The notes under the pieces: generated by a model
Database searches by the model: none
What the model was told of the DNA's origin: nothing
What the model saw: the letters and a program-made list of their open reading frames with translations, nothing else
Translations under genes and position numbers: made by a program
DNA from: JAJZSS01 sp964463505
Lineage (GTDB): Bacteria; Chloroflexota; Anaerolineae; Anaerolineales; UBA4823
Assembly: GCA_964463505.1 (NCBI GenBank)
Contig: CAYXDC010000061.1
Span: 1-19,003, forward strand
Direction: 5' to 3'
Length of the DNA stretch: 19,003 nt
Shown: piece by piece, positions 6,755 to 14,550 of the stretch
Numbering within the stretch: the first letter of the stretch is position 1
Layout of the letters: each line of letters begins with the position of its first letter

Positions 6755-8074
6755 ATGCAGAATGGGATCAGCAGGACACAACTCGATAATGGTCTTCTGG
6801 TATTGTTAAAAGAGATCCATACAGCGCCCATCATTAGCCATTGGGTATGGTATCGAGCTGGATCGCGCAATGAGCTGGCAGGGTATACAGGCGTTTCCCA
6901 CTGGGTTGAGCACATGCAATTTAAGGGAACCCCCCGATTTTCTGGGGGTACTCTCGACCGAGAGATTGCCCGGCTGGGGGGTGTCTGGAATGCTTTCACC
7001 TACCTGGACTGGACAGCTTATTTTGAAACTCTGCCCGCCGATAAAATCGATCTGGCATTGCAATTAGAAGCGGATCGAATGACAAACAGTCTTTTTGAGG
7101 GGCAGGATGTAGATGCAGAGCGGACTGTGATTATTTCAGAGCGCCAGGGGAATGAAAACGAGCCTATGTTCCTTTTGAGCGAGCATATCCAGGCCACAGC
7201 CTTTCGGGTGCATGCTTACCATCACGAGGTGATCGGAGAGCAGGTTGATTTGGAAGCATTGACCCGCGAAGACTTGATGGCTTATTATCGGCGTCATTAT
7301 GCCCCGAATAATGCTATCTTGACCATAGCAGGTGATTTTGACAGCCATTCCATGCTGGCACGCATTAATGAGCTGTATGGGGCAATCCCGGCCGCTGAGC
7401 CACCGTCTATGCGGGTGCGTCCAGAGCCTGCCCAGCGTGGCGAGCGACGTGTCACAGTCGAAGGACCGGGTGAGACGGTGTATGTGCAGGCTGCGTACCA
7501 TGCACCAGCCGCAACACATCCCGATTTTTTTGCCATGACGGTGTTAGATAGCTTGCTTAGCGGTCCCAGTAGTTTGAATATGTTTGGCGGTGGGATTTCG
7601 AATAAAATATCGCGCCTCTATCGGGCATTGGTAGAGAAAGAGCTGGCGGTGGGTATCAGTGGGGAGATGCCAGCAACAATTGACCCTTATTTGTACAGCA
7701 TTACAGCGATTGTGCATCCGGAGCGCACGGCTGAAGAGGTAATTTCGGCGCTCGATGAACAGATCAGGCTGGTGCAGGAAGCGCCTCCATCCCAGGAAGA
7801 AGTTGCCCGGGCGGTCAAACAGGCGCGTGCGCTGTTTGCTTATGGCAGCGAAAGCATTACCAATCAAGCCTTTTGGCTGGGTTTCCCGGAGATGTTTGCC
7901 AGTTATGACTGGTTCTCGGGTTACCTGGAACAATTGGCTGCGGTAACTCCCCAGGATGTGCAGCGGGTAACACAGCTATATTTACAACCTCGCAACCGTG
8001 TGCTGGGGATATACTTACCCGATGGGCTAGGTGTGGAAGATGCTGAATTTGTAGTGGAAATGGGAGAAGTATGA
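6755..8074 (+). CDS. M16 family zinc peptidase, catalytic subunit
   Basis: 439 aa. The inverted zinc motif HxxEH is present as HWVEH (His49, Glu52, His53). The third ligand is Glu129 in IISERQG, with the conserved Glu122 seven residues before it, as in pitrilysin-type enzymes. Half-size M16 peptidases like this work as a clam-shell with a second M16 protein, here encoded immediately downstream, and degrade peptides in the enclosed chamber. No signal peptide is seen. I chose ATG 6755 because GAGG lies 6 nt before it; upstream TTG 6740 or ATG 6743 would give a slightly longer protein. Its stop overlaps the next start (ATGA). Confidence 0.93.
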   Translation: MQNGISRTQLDNGLLVLLKEIHTAPIISHWVWYRAGSRNELAGYTGVSHWVEHMQFKGTPRFSGGTLDREIARLGGVWNAFTYLDWTAYFETLPADKIDLALQLEADRMTNSLFEGQDVDAERTVIISERQGNENEPMFLLSEHIQATAFRVHAYHHEVIGEQVDLEALTREDLMAYYRRHYAPNNAILTIAGDFDSHSMLARINELYGAIPAAEPPSMRVRPEPAQRGERRVTVEGPGETVYVQAAYHAPAATHPDFFAMTVLDSLLSGPSSLNMFGGGISNKISRLYRALVEKELAVGISGEMPATIDPYLYSITAIVHPERTAEEVISALDEQIRLVQEAPPSQEEVARAVKQARALFAYGSESITNQAFWLGFPEMFASYDWFSGYLEQLAAVTPQDVQRVTQLYLQPRNRVLGIYLPDGLGVEDAEFVVEMGEV

Positions 8075-9393
8075 TGGCGACTCGTATACCTACCCATTCA
8101 CGAAATACAAATAAAGTATCCTCAGTTATTTCTGCCTTGCCCGGGCCGGAAAATATTACCCGTCAAACCCTGAAAAATGGGATCACCGTGATCGCGCGGC
8201 CAAATTTTAACAGCCCATCAGTGATGATCAGTGGTTATTTGCAAGCTGGCAGTCTGTCGGACCCGGACGAGAAGCTTGGACTGGCGGGTTTTACAGCCGC
8301 TTGTTTGATGCGTGGCACGCAACGCCGGAATTTTCAGCAAATTCACGAAGCTCTGGAATCGATGGGAGCCCGTCTGGGAATCGGGGGCGGCACGCATACC
8401 ACCAGCTTTCATGGGCAGGCACTGGCAGAGGATCTGGACCTCTTACTTGACTCTTTAAGCGAAGCCCTGACCCAACCGATATTCCCGGAAGAGCAGGTCG
8501 AACGTCTGCGAACCCAATTTTTGACGGGATTGGCAATGCGTGCCCACGATACGGGTGAGATGGCTTCGCTGATCTGCAACCGGCTATTATACGCAGATCA
8601 TCCGTACGGCCGGCCTACCGACGGCTACACAGAGACCATCCAGGCCATCACGCGTCAGGACCTGATCGACTTTCATGCCCGTACTTATGGGCCGCGCGGG
8701 ATGACCATTGTTGTGGTAGGTGGGATTGATCCTGCGGCCGCGGTCGTAAAAGTAAGCGCTGCTCTGGGGGAGTGGCAGAATTTTGAGCAGCCTTTGCCGG
8801 TGGAACTGCCCGAGTTGGCTGCCTCGGATCAGACGGTCCGCCAGAGTCATCACATACCAGGTAAGTCTCAGGCGGATCTGCTGGTTGCCTGGGTGGGACC
8901 AAAGCGTCGCTCCGCAGACTACTTGCCGGCGGCCCTGGGCAATAATGTCCTGGGAGAGTTCGGGATGATGGGCAGGATAGGCGAGGTGGTGCGCGTACAA
9001 GCGGGGCTGGCTTATTATGCACAAAGCGCTCTCTCGGCCGGAGTTGGGCCAGGGTCTTGGAGCATCGGGGCGGGTGTTGAACCAGCAAATATTGAACAGG
9101 CGCTGGAATTAATTATGAAAGAAGCGCGCCGGTTTGTTTCTGAACCAGTCAGCCGCCAGGAATTGGTGGATAGCCAGGATCATTTTGTTGGCAGCCTGCC
9201 CTTGTCTATGGAGACGAATATTGGGGTAGCATCAGCCCTCACGATGCTGGAACGCTACCAGCTTGGGTTGGACTATTTTCAAACTATTGCTAAGCATGTC
9301 CGCTCAGTCACCCCAGAGCAGGTGTTGGAAACTGCGCAGCGTTATTTAGATCCAGAGCGTACCGTAATTATAGCTGCGGGTACGCTGGCTTGA
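8071..9393 (+). CDS. M16 family peptidase-like protein, non-catalytic partner
   Basis: 440 aa with the same two-domain M16 fold, but the HxxEH position reads GFTAA, so all three catalytic and ligand residues are lost (H to G, E to A, H to A). The C-terminal half keeps the features of the substrate-binding partner, including an ERYQLGLDYF segment. Bacterial M16 genes often occur as such active plus inactive pairs forming heterodimers, by established comparison with mitochondrial processing peptidase alpha/beta. The 4-nt ATGA overlap with the upstream gene supports equal synthesis. It is not a pseudogene: the frame is intact throughout. Confidence 0.92.
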   Translation: MMATRIPTHSRNTNKVSSVISALPGPENITRQTLKNGITVIARPNFNSPSVMISGYLQAGSLSDPDEKLGLAGFTAACLMRGTQRRNFQQIHEALESMGARLGIGGGTHTTSFHGQALAEDLDLLLDSLSEALTQPIFPEEQVERLRTQFLTGLAMRAHDTGEMASLICNRLLYADHPYGRPTDGYTETIQAITRQDLIDFHARTYGPRGMTIVVVGGIDPAAAVVKVSAALGEWQNFEQPLPVELPELAASDQTVRQSHHIPGKSQADLLVAWVGPKRRSADYLPAALGNNVLGEFGMMGRIGEVVRVQAGLAYYAQSALSAGVGPGSWSIGAGVEPANIEQALELIMKEARRFVSEPVSRQELVDSQDHFVGSLPLSMETNIGVASALTMLERYQLGLDYFQTIAKHVRSVTPEQVLETAQRYLDPERTVIIAAGTLA

Positions 9394-9413
9394 GTGAAAG
9401 CAGTGAGGTTGCT

Positions 9414-9788
9414 ATGATCCATATCAGCAGTGGTGTAGATCTGATTGAGATTGAGCGGGTCACACAGGCTATTGAACGTCACGGGGAACGCTTTCTGACT
9501 CGCGTTTTCACACCGCAGGAGCTGGCTGAATTAAAAGGTAACCCCGCTTCCCTGGCTGGACGGTTTGCGGCCAAAGAAGCGGTGGCCAAAGCTCTGGGGA
9601 CTGGAATCGGGCTGATTGCCTGGCAGGAAATTGAAATCCTGCGTGGCCCGGCGCGTGAACCGCTGCTCTTTCTGCACGGCGCTGCGGCTGAACTCGCTGC
9701 GCAGAAACACCTGACGCAGTGGACTGTCAGCCTGAGCCATACCGAAACTTTGGCCGTGGCAACTGTTTTTGCGATTGGAGAAAGCTGA
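9414..9788 (+). CDS. acpS: Holo-[acyl-carrier-protein] synthase
   Basis: 124 aa, the usual length. It transfers 4'-phosphopantetheine from CoA to the serine of acyl carrier protein, activating fatty-acid synthesis in the cytoplasm. Magnesium-binding Asp9 lies in GVDLIEIERV and Glu55 in FAAKEAVAKALGTG; the C-terminal SLSHTETLAVA is typical. The start is ATG 9414 with GAGG 6 nt upstream; the in-frame TTG at 9390 overlaps the preceding stop and would add 8 residues. The start lies 20 nt after the M16 partner gene, so it is probably in the same operon, although the functional link is not obvious. Confidence 0.94.
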   Translation: MIHISSGVDLIEIERVTQAIERHGERFLTRVFTPQELAELKGNPASLAGRFAAKEAVAKALGTGIGLIAWQEIEILRGPAREPLLFLHGAAAELAAQKHLTQWTVSLSHTETLAVATVFAIGES

Positions 9789-9817
9789 ACCTTTGAGCAG
9801 CGTTTATTTGGCGTGCA

Positions 9818-9826
9818 TGTTATAAT
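9818..9826 (+). promoter_or_regulatory. Extended -10 promoter before the Ntn hydrolase gene
   Basis: TGT directly precedes a perfect TATAAT (9821-9826). No good -35 is at the usual distance; TTGAGC at 9793-9798 is 22 nt away. The 5' untranslated region would be about 105 nt. Confidence 0.6.
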
Positions 9827-9937
9827 CCGTTCTATCCAGACAATCCCCATCCGACAACACTAGATACTTTACCTTCTAATATAGCCTAAACGTTTGCGGG
9901 AATTGTTCCTGTTCTATTTCGCCTGGGAGGGACTACG

Positions 9938-12448
9938 ATGGCTGCTTCAAAATTGGGTCGAGGGCTGATTATTTTAATTACTATATTGCTGGTTGTCAGT
10001 GCGCTTGGGTTAGGTGCGGGTATCCTCACCGTCCGGCGCTCGTTTCCGGTGGCAGATGGCAGTCTCAAAATATCTGGGTTGACCGCTCCGGTAGACATTT
10101 ACCGGGACGAATTTGGAGTGCCTCAGGTATTTGCTGCCAACCTGCACGATTTATTTTTTGCACAGGGCTATGTTCACGCCCAGGATCGTTTTTGGCAAAT
10201 GGATTTCTGGCGTCATCTGGGCGCTGGACGTTTGTCTGAAATGTTTGGTGAAGACCAGGTTGATACAGATCTGTTTTTGCGCACCCTCGGGTGGGAGCGC
10301 GTGGCTCAGCAGGAATTAGAGAAAGTGGACGCCACGACAGGTGCTATTCTGGATGCTTACGCTGCCGGTGTGAATGCCTATCTGGGAGAACACCAGGGCA
10401 GTGGCCTGAGTCTGGAATATGCGGTTTTAGCGCTGTTAAATCCGGACTATAAACCCGAACCCTGGTCACCTTTAAATTCGCTGACCTGGGCAAAGGTGAT
10501 GGCCTGGGATCTGGGTGGGAATATGGACAGTGAGATTGAGAAAGCGATCTTACTGCAAAGCCTGAGCCCCGAGCAATATGCTCATATTACTCCAGCTTAT
10601 CCTGACGATGCGCCCACCATTGTCTCCCAGATAACATTGGCTGAACGCCAGGTCACGGACGACCCGGAGCCAGCCCTGGTTAGCGCGATACAACCTGCCT
10701 TACAGGATATTGCTTCAAGGCTGGCAGCCGTCCCGCCAATCCTGGGAGAGCGCGGCGTGGGCCTGGGATCAAACAGCTGGGTCATTGCAGGAGAGAGAAG
10801 CTCTACGGGGATGCCTGTCCTGGCGAATGATCCGCATCTGGGTGTGCAGATGCCCTCCATCTGGTATCAGATTGGTTTGCACTGTGCTCCGGTGAGCGCA
10901 GACTGCCCATACGAAGTGGCTGGTTTTTCTTTTGCTGGGGCACCAGGTGTCATTATCGGGCATAATGCCCGCATCGCCTGGGGTTTTACCAATGTGGGTC
11001 CAGATGTGCAGGATCTCTTCGTCGAAAAGATCAACCCGGAAAATCCTGATCAATATGAAGTTAATGGGAACTGGGTGGATATGACGCTGGTGGAGGAAAC
11101 CATCCAGGTGGCTGGTACTGACCCAGTATCCTTGACGGTTCGCTACACTCGCAACGGGCCGATTATTTCGGAAACCTACGGACTTCTGGAGGACTTCAGC
11201 ACCCAGAGCGGCATAGAGCTGCCGGCCCAGTATGCTATTTCAATGCGCTGGACAGCTCTGGAATTAGGTAATCCTTTCCCTGCGATCTGGCAGTTCAATC
11301 GGGCTAAGAATTGGGAGGAATTTCGAGAAGCGGCGCGCTTTTTCACGGCGCCCTCTCAGAATTTAATCTACGCCGATGTGGATGGAAATATTGGTTATCA
11401 GATGCCCGGGAATATTCCCTTGCGCTCCCAGGGTGACGGCACATTGCCAGTGCCCGGTTGGACAGATGATTACCAGTGGCAGGGATATATTCCTTTCGAG
11501 GAATTACCATATACATTCAATCCACCCCAGGGCTATATTGTCACCGCCAATCATGCGGTGGTTGGACCTGAATATCCATACCTGATTACCACTGGATGGG
11601 ATTACGGCTACCGTGCGCGTCAGATTATTGCCATGCTGGAAAATGCCCCTCAGCCATTGAGCCTTGAGGATATCCAACGTATGCAGGGGGATAATACCGA
11701 TCTAAACGCGGTTTCGCTGGTTCCGATCCTTCTGGCCATCTCACTCGAAGATAGCCGGCTTGATGAGGCGCGCGCCCTGCTGGCGGATTGGGATTACCAA
11801 AACCATATGGATTCGGCGCCAGCCGGATTATTCGCTGCCTTCTGGAAGCATCTACTCAACCTTACATTTGCCGATGACCTGCCAGAAGATTACCTGCCAA
11901 CCGGTGGCAGCCGGTGGTATACGGTTGTCTATCAGCTGGTTCAACAGCCGGATTCTCCCTGGTGGGACAATCGCAACACGCCAGCGGTTGAACAGCGGGA
12001 CGATATCTTTCGCGCTGCCCTCGGACAAGCCGTGGCAGAGCTTGAAGACCTATTGGGTAAGGCTTCCCAGGGATGGACGTGGGGAAAAATGCATACGGTC
12101 ACTTTCCGTAATGCTTCTCTGGGTGAATCGGGGATTGCGCCGATTGAGGCTTTATTCAATCGAGGGCCGTTTGCAAGCTCGGGTGGCTCTTCTATTGTGA
12201 ATGCGACAGGTTGGGACGCAAATGAGGATTATACGGTTGTGTCTTTACCATCCATGCGCATGATCGTTGACCTGGACAGCCTGGACAACTCGCTCACAGT
12301 TCATACCACCGGGCAATCGGGGCATGCCTACCATCCTAATTATATAGACATGGCGGATGCCTGGCGTCTGATCCAATATTATCCAATGGCGTGGTCACGC
12401 CCTCAGGTAGAAGCTGCAGCCAAAATGATTTTACGACTGGAACCATGA
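9938..12448 (+). CDS. Penicillin acylase family Ntn hydrolase, membrane anchored
   Basis: 836 aa, normal for the family. These amidases are made as a precursor that cuts itself to expose an N-terminal Ser nucleophile on the beta chain. Here the cleavage site is the Gly-Ser of GSNSW, giving Ser278 as the likely nucleophile; VLANDPHL follows as expected. The alpha part carries FFAQGYVHAQDRFWQMD and GRLSEMFG, both family signatures. A hydrophobic N-terminal helix (about residues 9-32) should anchor it outside the membrane. The substrate could be penicillins, acyl-homoserine lactones (quorum quenching) or other N-acyl compounds; sequence alone does not decide. GGAGGG lies 6 nt before the ATG. It is a monocistronic unit with its own promoter and terminator. 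Confidence 0.92.
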   Translation: MAASKLGRGLIILITILLVVSALGLGAGILTVRRSFPVADGSLKISGLTAPVDIYRDEFGVPQVFAANLHDLFFAQGYVHAQDRFWQMDFWRHLGAGRLSEMFGEDQVDTDLFLRTLGWERVAQQELEKVDATTGAILDAYAAGVNAYLGEHQGSGLSLEYAVLALLNPDYKPEPWSPLNSLTWAKVMAWDLGGNMDSEIEKAILLQSLSPEQYAHITPAYPDDAPTIVSQITLAERQVTDDPEPALVSAIQPALQDIASRLAAVPPILGERGVGLGSNSWVIAGERSSTGMPVLANDPHLGVQMPSIWYQIGLHCAPVSADCPYEVAGFSFAGAPGVIIGHNARIAWGFTNVGPDVQDLFVEKINPENPDQYEVNGNWVDMTLVEETIQVAGTDPVSLTVRYTRNGPIISETYGLLEDFSTQSGIELPAQYAISMRWTALELGNPFPAIWQFNRAKNWEEFREAARFFTAPSQNLIYADVDGNIGYQMPGNIPLRSQGDGTLPVPGWTDDYQWQGYIPFEELPYTFNPPQGYIVTANHAVVGPEYPYLITTGWDYGYRARQIIAMLENAPQPLSLEDIQRMQGDNTDLNAVSLVPILLAISLEDSRLDEARALLADWDYQNHMDSAPAGLFAAFWKHLLNLTFADDLPEDYLPTGGSRWYTVVYQLVQQPDSPWWDNRNTPAVEQRDDIFRAALGQAVAELEDLLGKASQGWTWGKMHTVTFRNASLGESGIAPIEALFNRGPFASSGGSSIVNATGWDANEDYTVVSLPSMRMIVDLDSLDNSLTVHTTGQSGHAYHPNYIDMADAWRLIQYYPMAWSRPQVEAAAKMILRLEP

Positions 12449-12468
12449 TCCTCTGCTGATCAAGCAAC

Positions 12469-12520
12469 AAAAAACGAGAGCTTTCCTGCCGCATTTTAGC
12501 GGGAAAAGCTCTCGTTTTGT
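12469..12520. terminator. Bidirectional terminator between convergent genes
   Basis: A long stem pairs AAAACGAGAGCTTT-CC (left arm) with GGGAAAAGCTCTCGTTTT (right arm). A-tracts before and T-tracts after let it work on both strands. It separates the acylase gene (ends 12448) from dedA (ends 12534 on the minus strand). Confidence 0.9.
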
Positions 12521-12533
12521 CTGTAAGGAGAAT

Positions 12534-13202
12534 CTATCCTTCTGCTTGTGCTTTCTCAGAGGAGTGCATGCGAGATTTAACCACCTCGTACACGGCAGGA
12601 AGCACCGAAATCACGATAATGGCAATTACCACCAGGCTGAAATTATTCTTTACGAAGGGTAGATTGCCGAAGAAATAACCGCCCAGAGTGAATATCGTCA
12701 CCCACACTAAGCCGCCGATAACGTTATAACTGATGAAGTGTTTGTAGGTCATGGCGCCAACCCCAGCCACAAACGGGGCAAAGGTGCGGACGATGGGCAC
12801 GAAACGCGCCAAGATAATGGTTTTGCCGCCGTGCTTTTCATAGAATGCATGCGTGCGGTCCAGGTATTCTTTCTTTAGAAAACGAACATCACCGCTGAAA
12901 GCACGCGGGCCAATATAGTGGCCGATCCAGTAGTTGGCAGTATCGCCCAGGATCGCTGCCGCTGATAAAAGCACCCACAAGAGTCCGATGTTTAAAGATG
13001 AACCAAGGGCTGGGGACGCAAAGGTTCCAGCGGCGAAGAGCAGTGAATCACCCGGTAAAAAAGGCGTTACCACCAGGCCAGTTTCCATAAAGATCACTGC
13101 GAAAAGCAGCACGTAGGTTAATACGCCATAATTCTGGATGATCTCACTTAAATATTTGTCGAGGTGTAAGAACAGGTCAATAAGATAGGTAATTACTTCC
13201 AT
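12534..13202 (-). CDS. DedA/VTT-domain membrane protein
   Basis: 222 aa with several membrane helices. The DedA signatures are all there: the ETG (in FMETGLVVTPFLPGDS), GDTANYWIG, FLKKEYLDRTHAFYEKHG, and the amphipathic RFVPIVRTFAPFVAG with its conserved Arg and Pro residues. DedA proteins are flippase or transporter-like; several members handle undecaprenyl phosphate or phospholipids and maintain the proton motive force, but this member's lipid is unknown. I chose ATG 13202 because GGAG sits 6 nt before it; a TTG at 13214 would add 4 residues. It has its own extended -10 promoter and a hairpin in the leader. Confidence 0.93.
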   Translation of the reverse strand: MEVITYLIDLFLHLDKYLSEIIQNYGVLTYVLLFAVIFMETGLVVTPFLPGDSLLFAAGTFASPALGSSLNIGLLWVLLSAAAILGDTANYWIGHYIGPRAFSGDVRFLKKEYLDRTHAFYEKHGGKTIILARFVPIVRTFAPFVAGVGAMTYKHFISYNVIGGLVWVTIFTLGGYFFGNLPFVKNNFSLVVIAIIVISVLPAVYEVVKSRMHSSEKAQAEG

Positions 13203-13220
13203 TATTTTCTCCAAGGAAGA

Positions 13221-13244
13221 GCGGGCGGTTGTTGTGCCGCCCGC
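13221..13244 (-). promoter_or_regulatory. GC-rich hairpin in the dedA leader
   Basis: A perfect 8-bp stem (GCGGGCGG/CCGCCCGC) with an 8-nt loop lies between the dedA promoter and its ribosome-binding site. A pyrimidine run (TCTTCCTT) follows on the minus strand. It could end prsW transcripts, act as an attenuator, or stabilise the dedA message; the lack of a clean T-tract makes a simple terminator doubtful. Confidence 0.55.
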
Positions 13245-13257
13245 TGAGGTAGGCGAA

Positions 13258-13266
13258 ATTATAGCA
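13258..13266 (-). promoter_or_regulatory. Extended -10 promoter of dedA
   Basis: TGC precedes a perfect TATAAT (13263-13258) on the minus strand, 8 nt after the stop of the PrsW-like gene. There is no clear -35. The leader would be about 50 nt and includes the hairpin at 13221-13244. Confidence 0.6.
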
Positions 13267-13271
13267 TGCTT

Positions 13272-14543
13272 TCAGGGTATTTGATCTGTTGGTGTTGTTA
13301 GTTTTCCAGCCCGTCCACGTCGCAAGCTGAAGTTAAACCAGACCAGTATAGCGAGGCTAAAAATTGCCAGCGCACCCATGGCATAAGGAGCTAAATTGCT
13401 CAGACTTGACCACCAGTTTGCATTGTTGAGTGATTGCTGTATCTCGCCAAAGGTCATGAGCAGGCTCATGGCATTCCAGGCGCCGTGTAAGAGAACCGCC
13501 ACAAGATAAACGCCAAGCAATTGCCAGTAGCGCCGGCGCTGCCAGGCTATTGCCAGGGCATAACCAACCAGGGCGGTAGTCAGGATATGGATGATGGATG
13601 TGCCAATGCGTGCGATCTGGACGGTCGCCCAGGTCTCGGAGTTGGCAGTCAGGAGCAGGTTCTCGAACAAAGCATATCCGGCCCCACTCAGCGCGCCAGC
13701 CGCAAAACCTGCCGAGGGCGATATCTGGCGGCTAGCTAACAACCAGACGCCAATCGGCTTTAGCGCTTCTTCGATCAGTGGTACCAGAAGTGCAGCAAAC
13801 GCCAACGTTCCCCAAATTACCAGCGGCTGGGTCAGATATGGGCCGAATAGCTCCAGCAGAGCCTCGGGGGTGGGAGGGTTTTGAGGGGTGGTTTCCAGCA
13901 AGCGAGTTATTGAACTCAGTTCGTCCATCAACTGGGGTTGGGAGACAACCACCACCACGAACAAGACGAAAACACCCAGCAGGGCGAGCGTTTCAAGTGT
14001 CAGAATCAACATGGGACCGAGTAAAAGACCGCTGCCAAAAACCCCCCAGGCGCGTTGGGGCGAACCCACAGGCAGGCCGCGCACGGCCAGATATATAAGC
14101 CATATTACGGGCACGCTGGTGGCGAGTATATGAAAGATGGGAAACGGTAGACTGCCAAATCCATTTTGCTGCAGCGCCCAATTGCCCAACAACATGGCGA
14201 ATGGGAACAGCACGATCAGTAACCCTGCCAGGCGCAAGCCGCGCCTGGAGAGAAAATCTTCCCGTACGGGTTTATTGGTCAGCCTCAGAAAAGAAAAAAC
14301 CAGTGAAGGCAACACCAAAACTCCCACCCAGACAGCAGTACCTGCCAATACCAGGATTTGCAATCCGGAGGATAAACCTTCACCCACTGAAAACACAAAC
14401 AATACCAACCCAATTACACCGCTCACCAGGGCTGCCAGCAGACTGGAGAGGAACTGGATAATGGTAAATGCCAGCCCAGGGCGGGTTAACGCTGAGGTGT
14501 CTGGAGCTGACGAAGGATTGTTATTGGGTTCGACGGATGCCAT
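13272..14543 (-). CDS. PrsW-like intramembrane metalloprotease
   Basis: 423 aa with about ten hydrophobic helices. The conserved PrsW motifs appear in order: EEALK (Glu258-Glu259...Lys262), GYALFENLL, a His in IIHILTTALVG, and HGAWNA near the C-terminus. PrsW-family proteases cleave membrane substrates such as anti-sigma factors within the bilayer. The N-terminal region, about residues 1-230, is longer than in Bacillus PrsW and adds several helices. The start ATG lies 7 nt after the stop of the thioredoxin-cyclophilin gene and has no strong ribosome-binding site, so it is probably cotranscribed and translationally coupled with it. The substrate is unknown. Confidence 0.88.
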   Translation of the reverse strand: MASVEPNNNPSSAPDTSALTRPGLAFTIIQFLSSLLAALVSGVIGLVLFVFSVGEGLSSGLQILVLAGTAVWVGVLVLPSLVFSFLRLTNKPVREDFLSRRGLRLAGLLIVLFPFAMLLGNWALQQNGFGSLPFPIFHILATSVPVIWLIYLAVRGLPVGSPQRAWGVFGSGLLLGPMLILTLETLALLGVFVLFVVVVVSQPQLMDELSSITRLLETTPQNPPTPEALLELFGPYLTQPLVIWGTLAFAALLVPLIEEALKPIGVWLLASRQISPSAGFAAGALSGAGYALFENLLLTANSETWATVQIARIGTSIIHILTTALVGYALAIAWQRRRYWQLLGVYLVAVLLHGAWNAMSLLMTFGEIQQSLNNANWWSSLSNLAPYAMGALAIFSLAILVWFNFSLRRGRAGKLTTPTDQIP

Positions 14544-14550
14544 AGCAGCT

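Noticed and set aside
8071..9393. A degraded M16 pseudogene, because HxxEH is missing
   Set aside because: The frame is intact at full length and sits in a 4-nt overlap with an active M16 gene, as expected of the inactive partner of a heterodimer.
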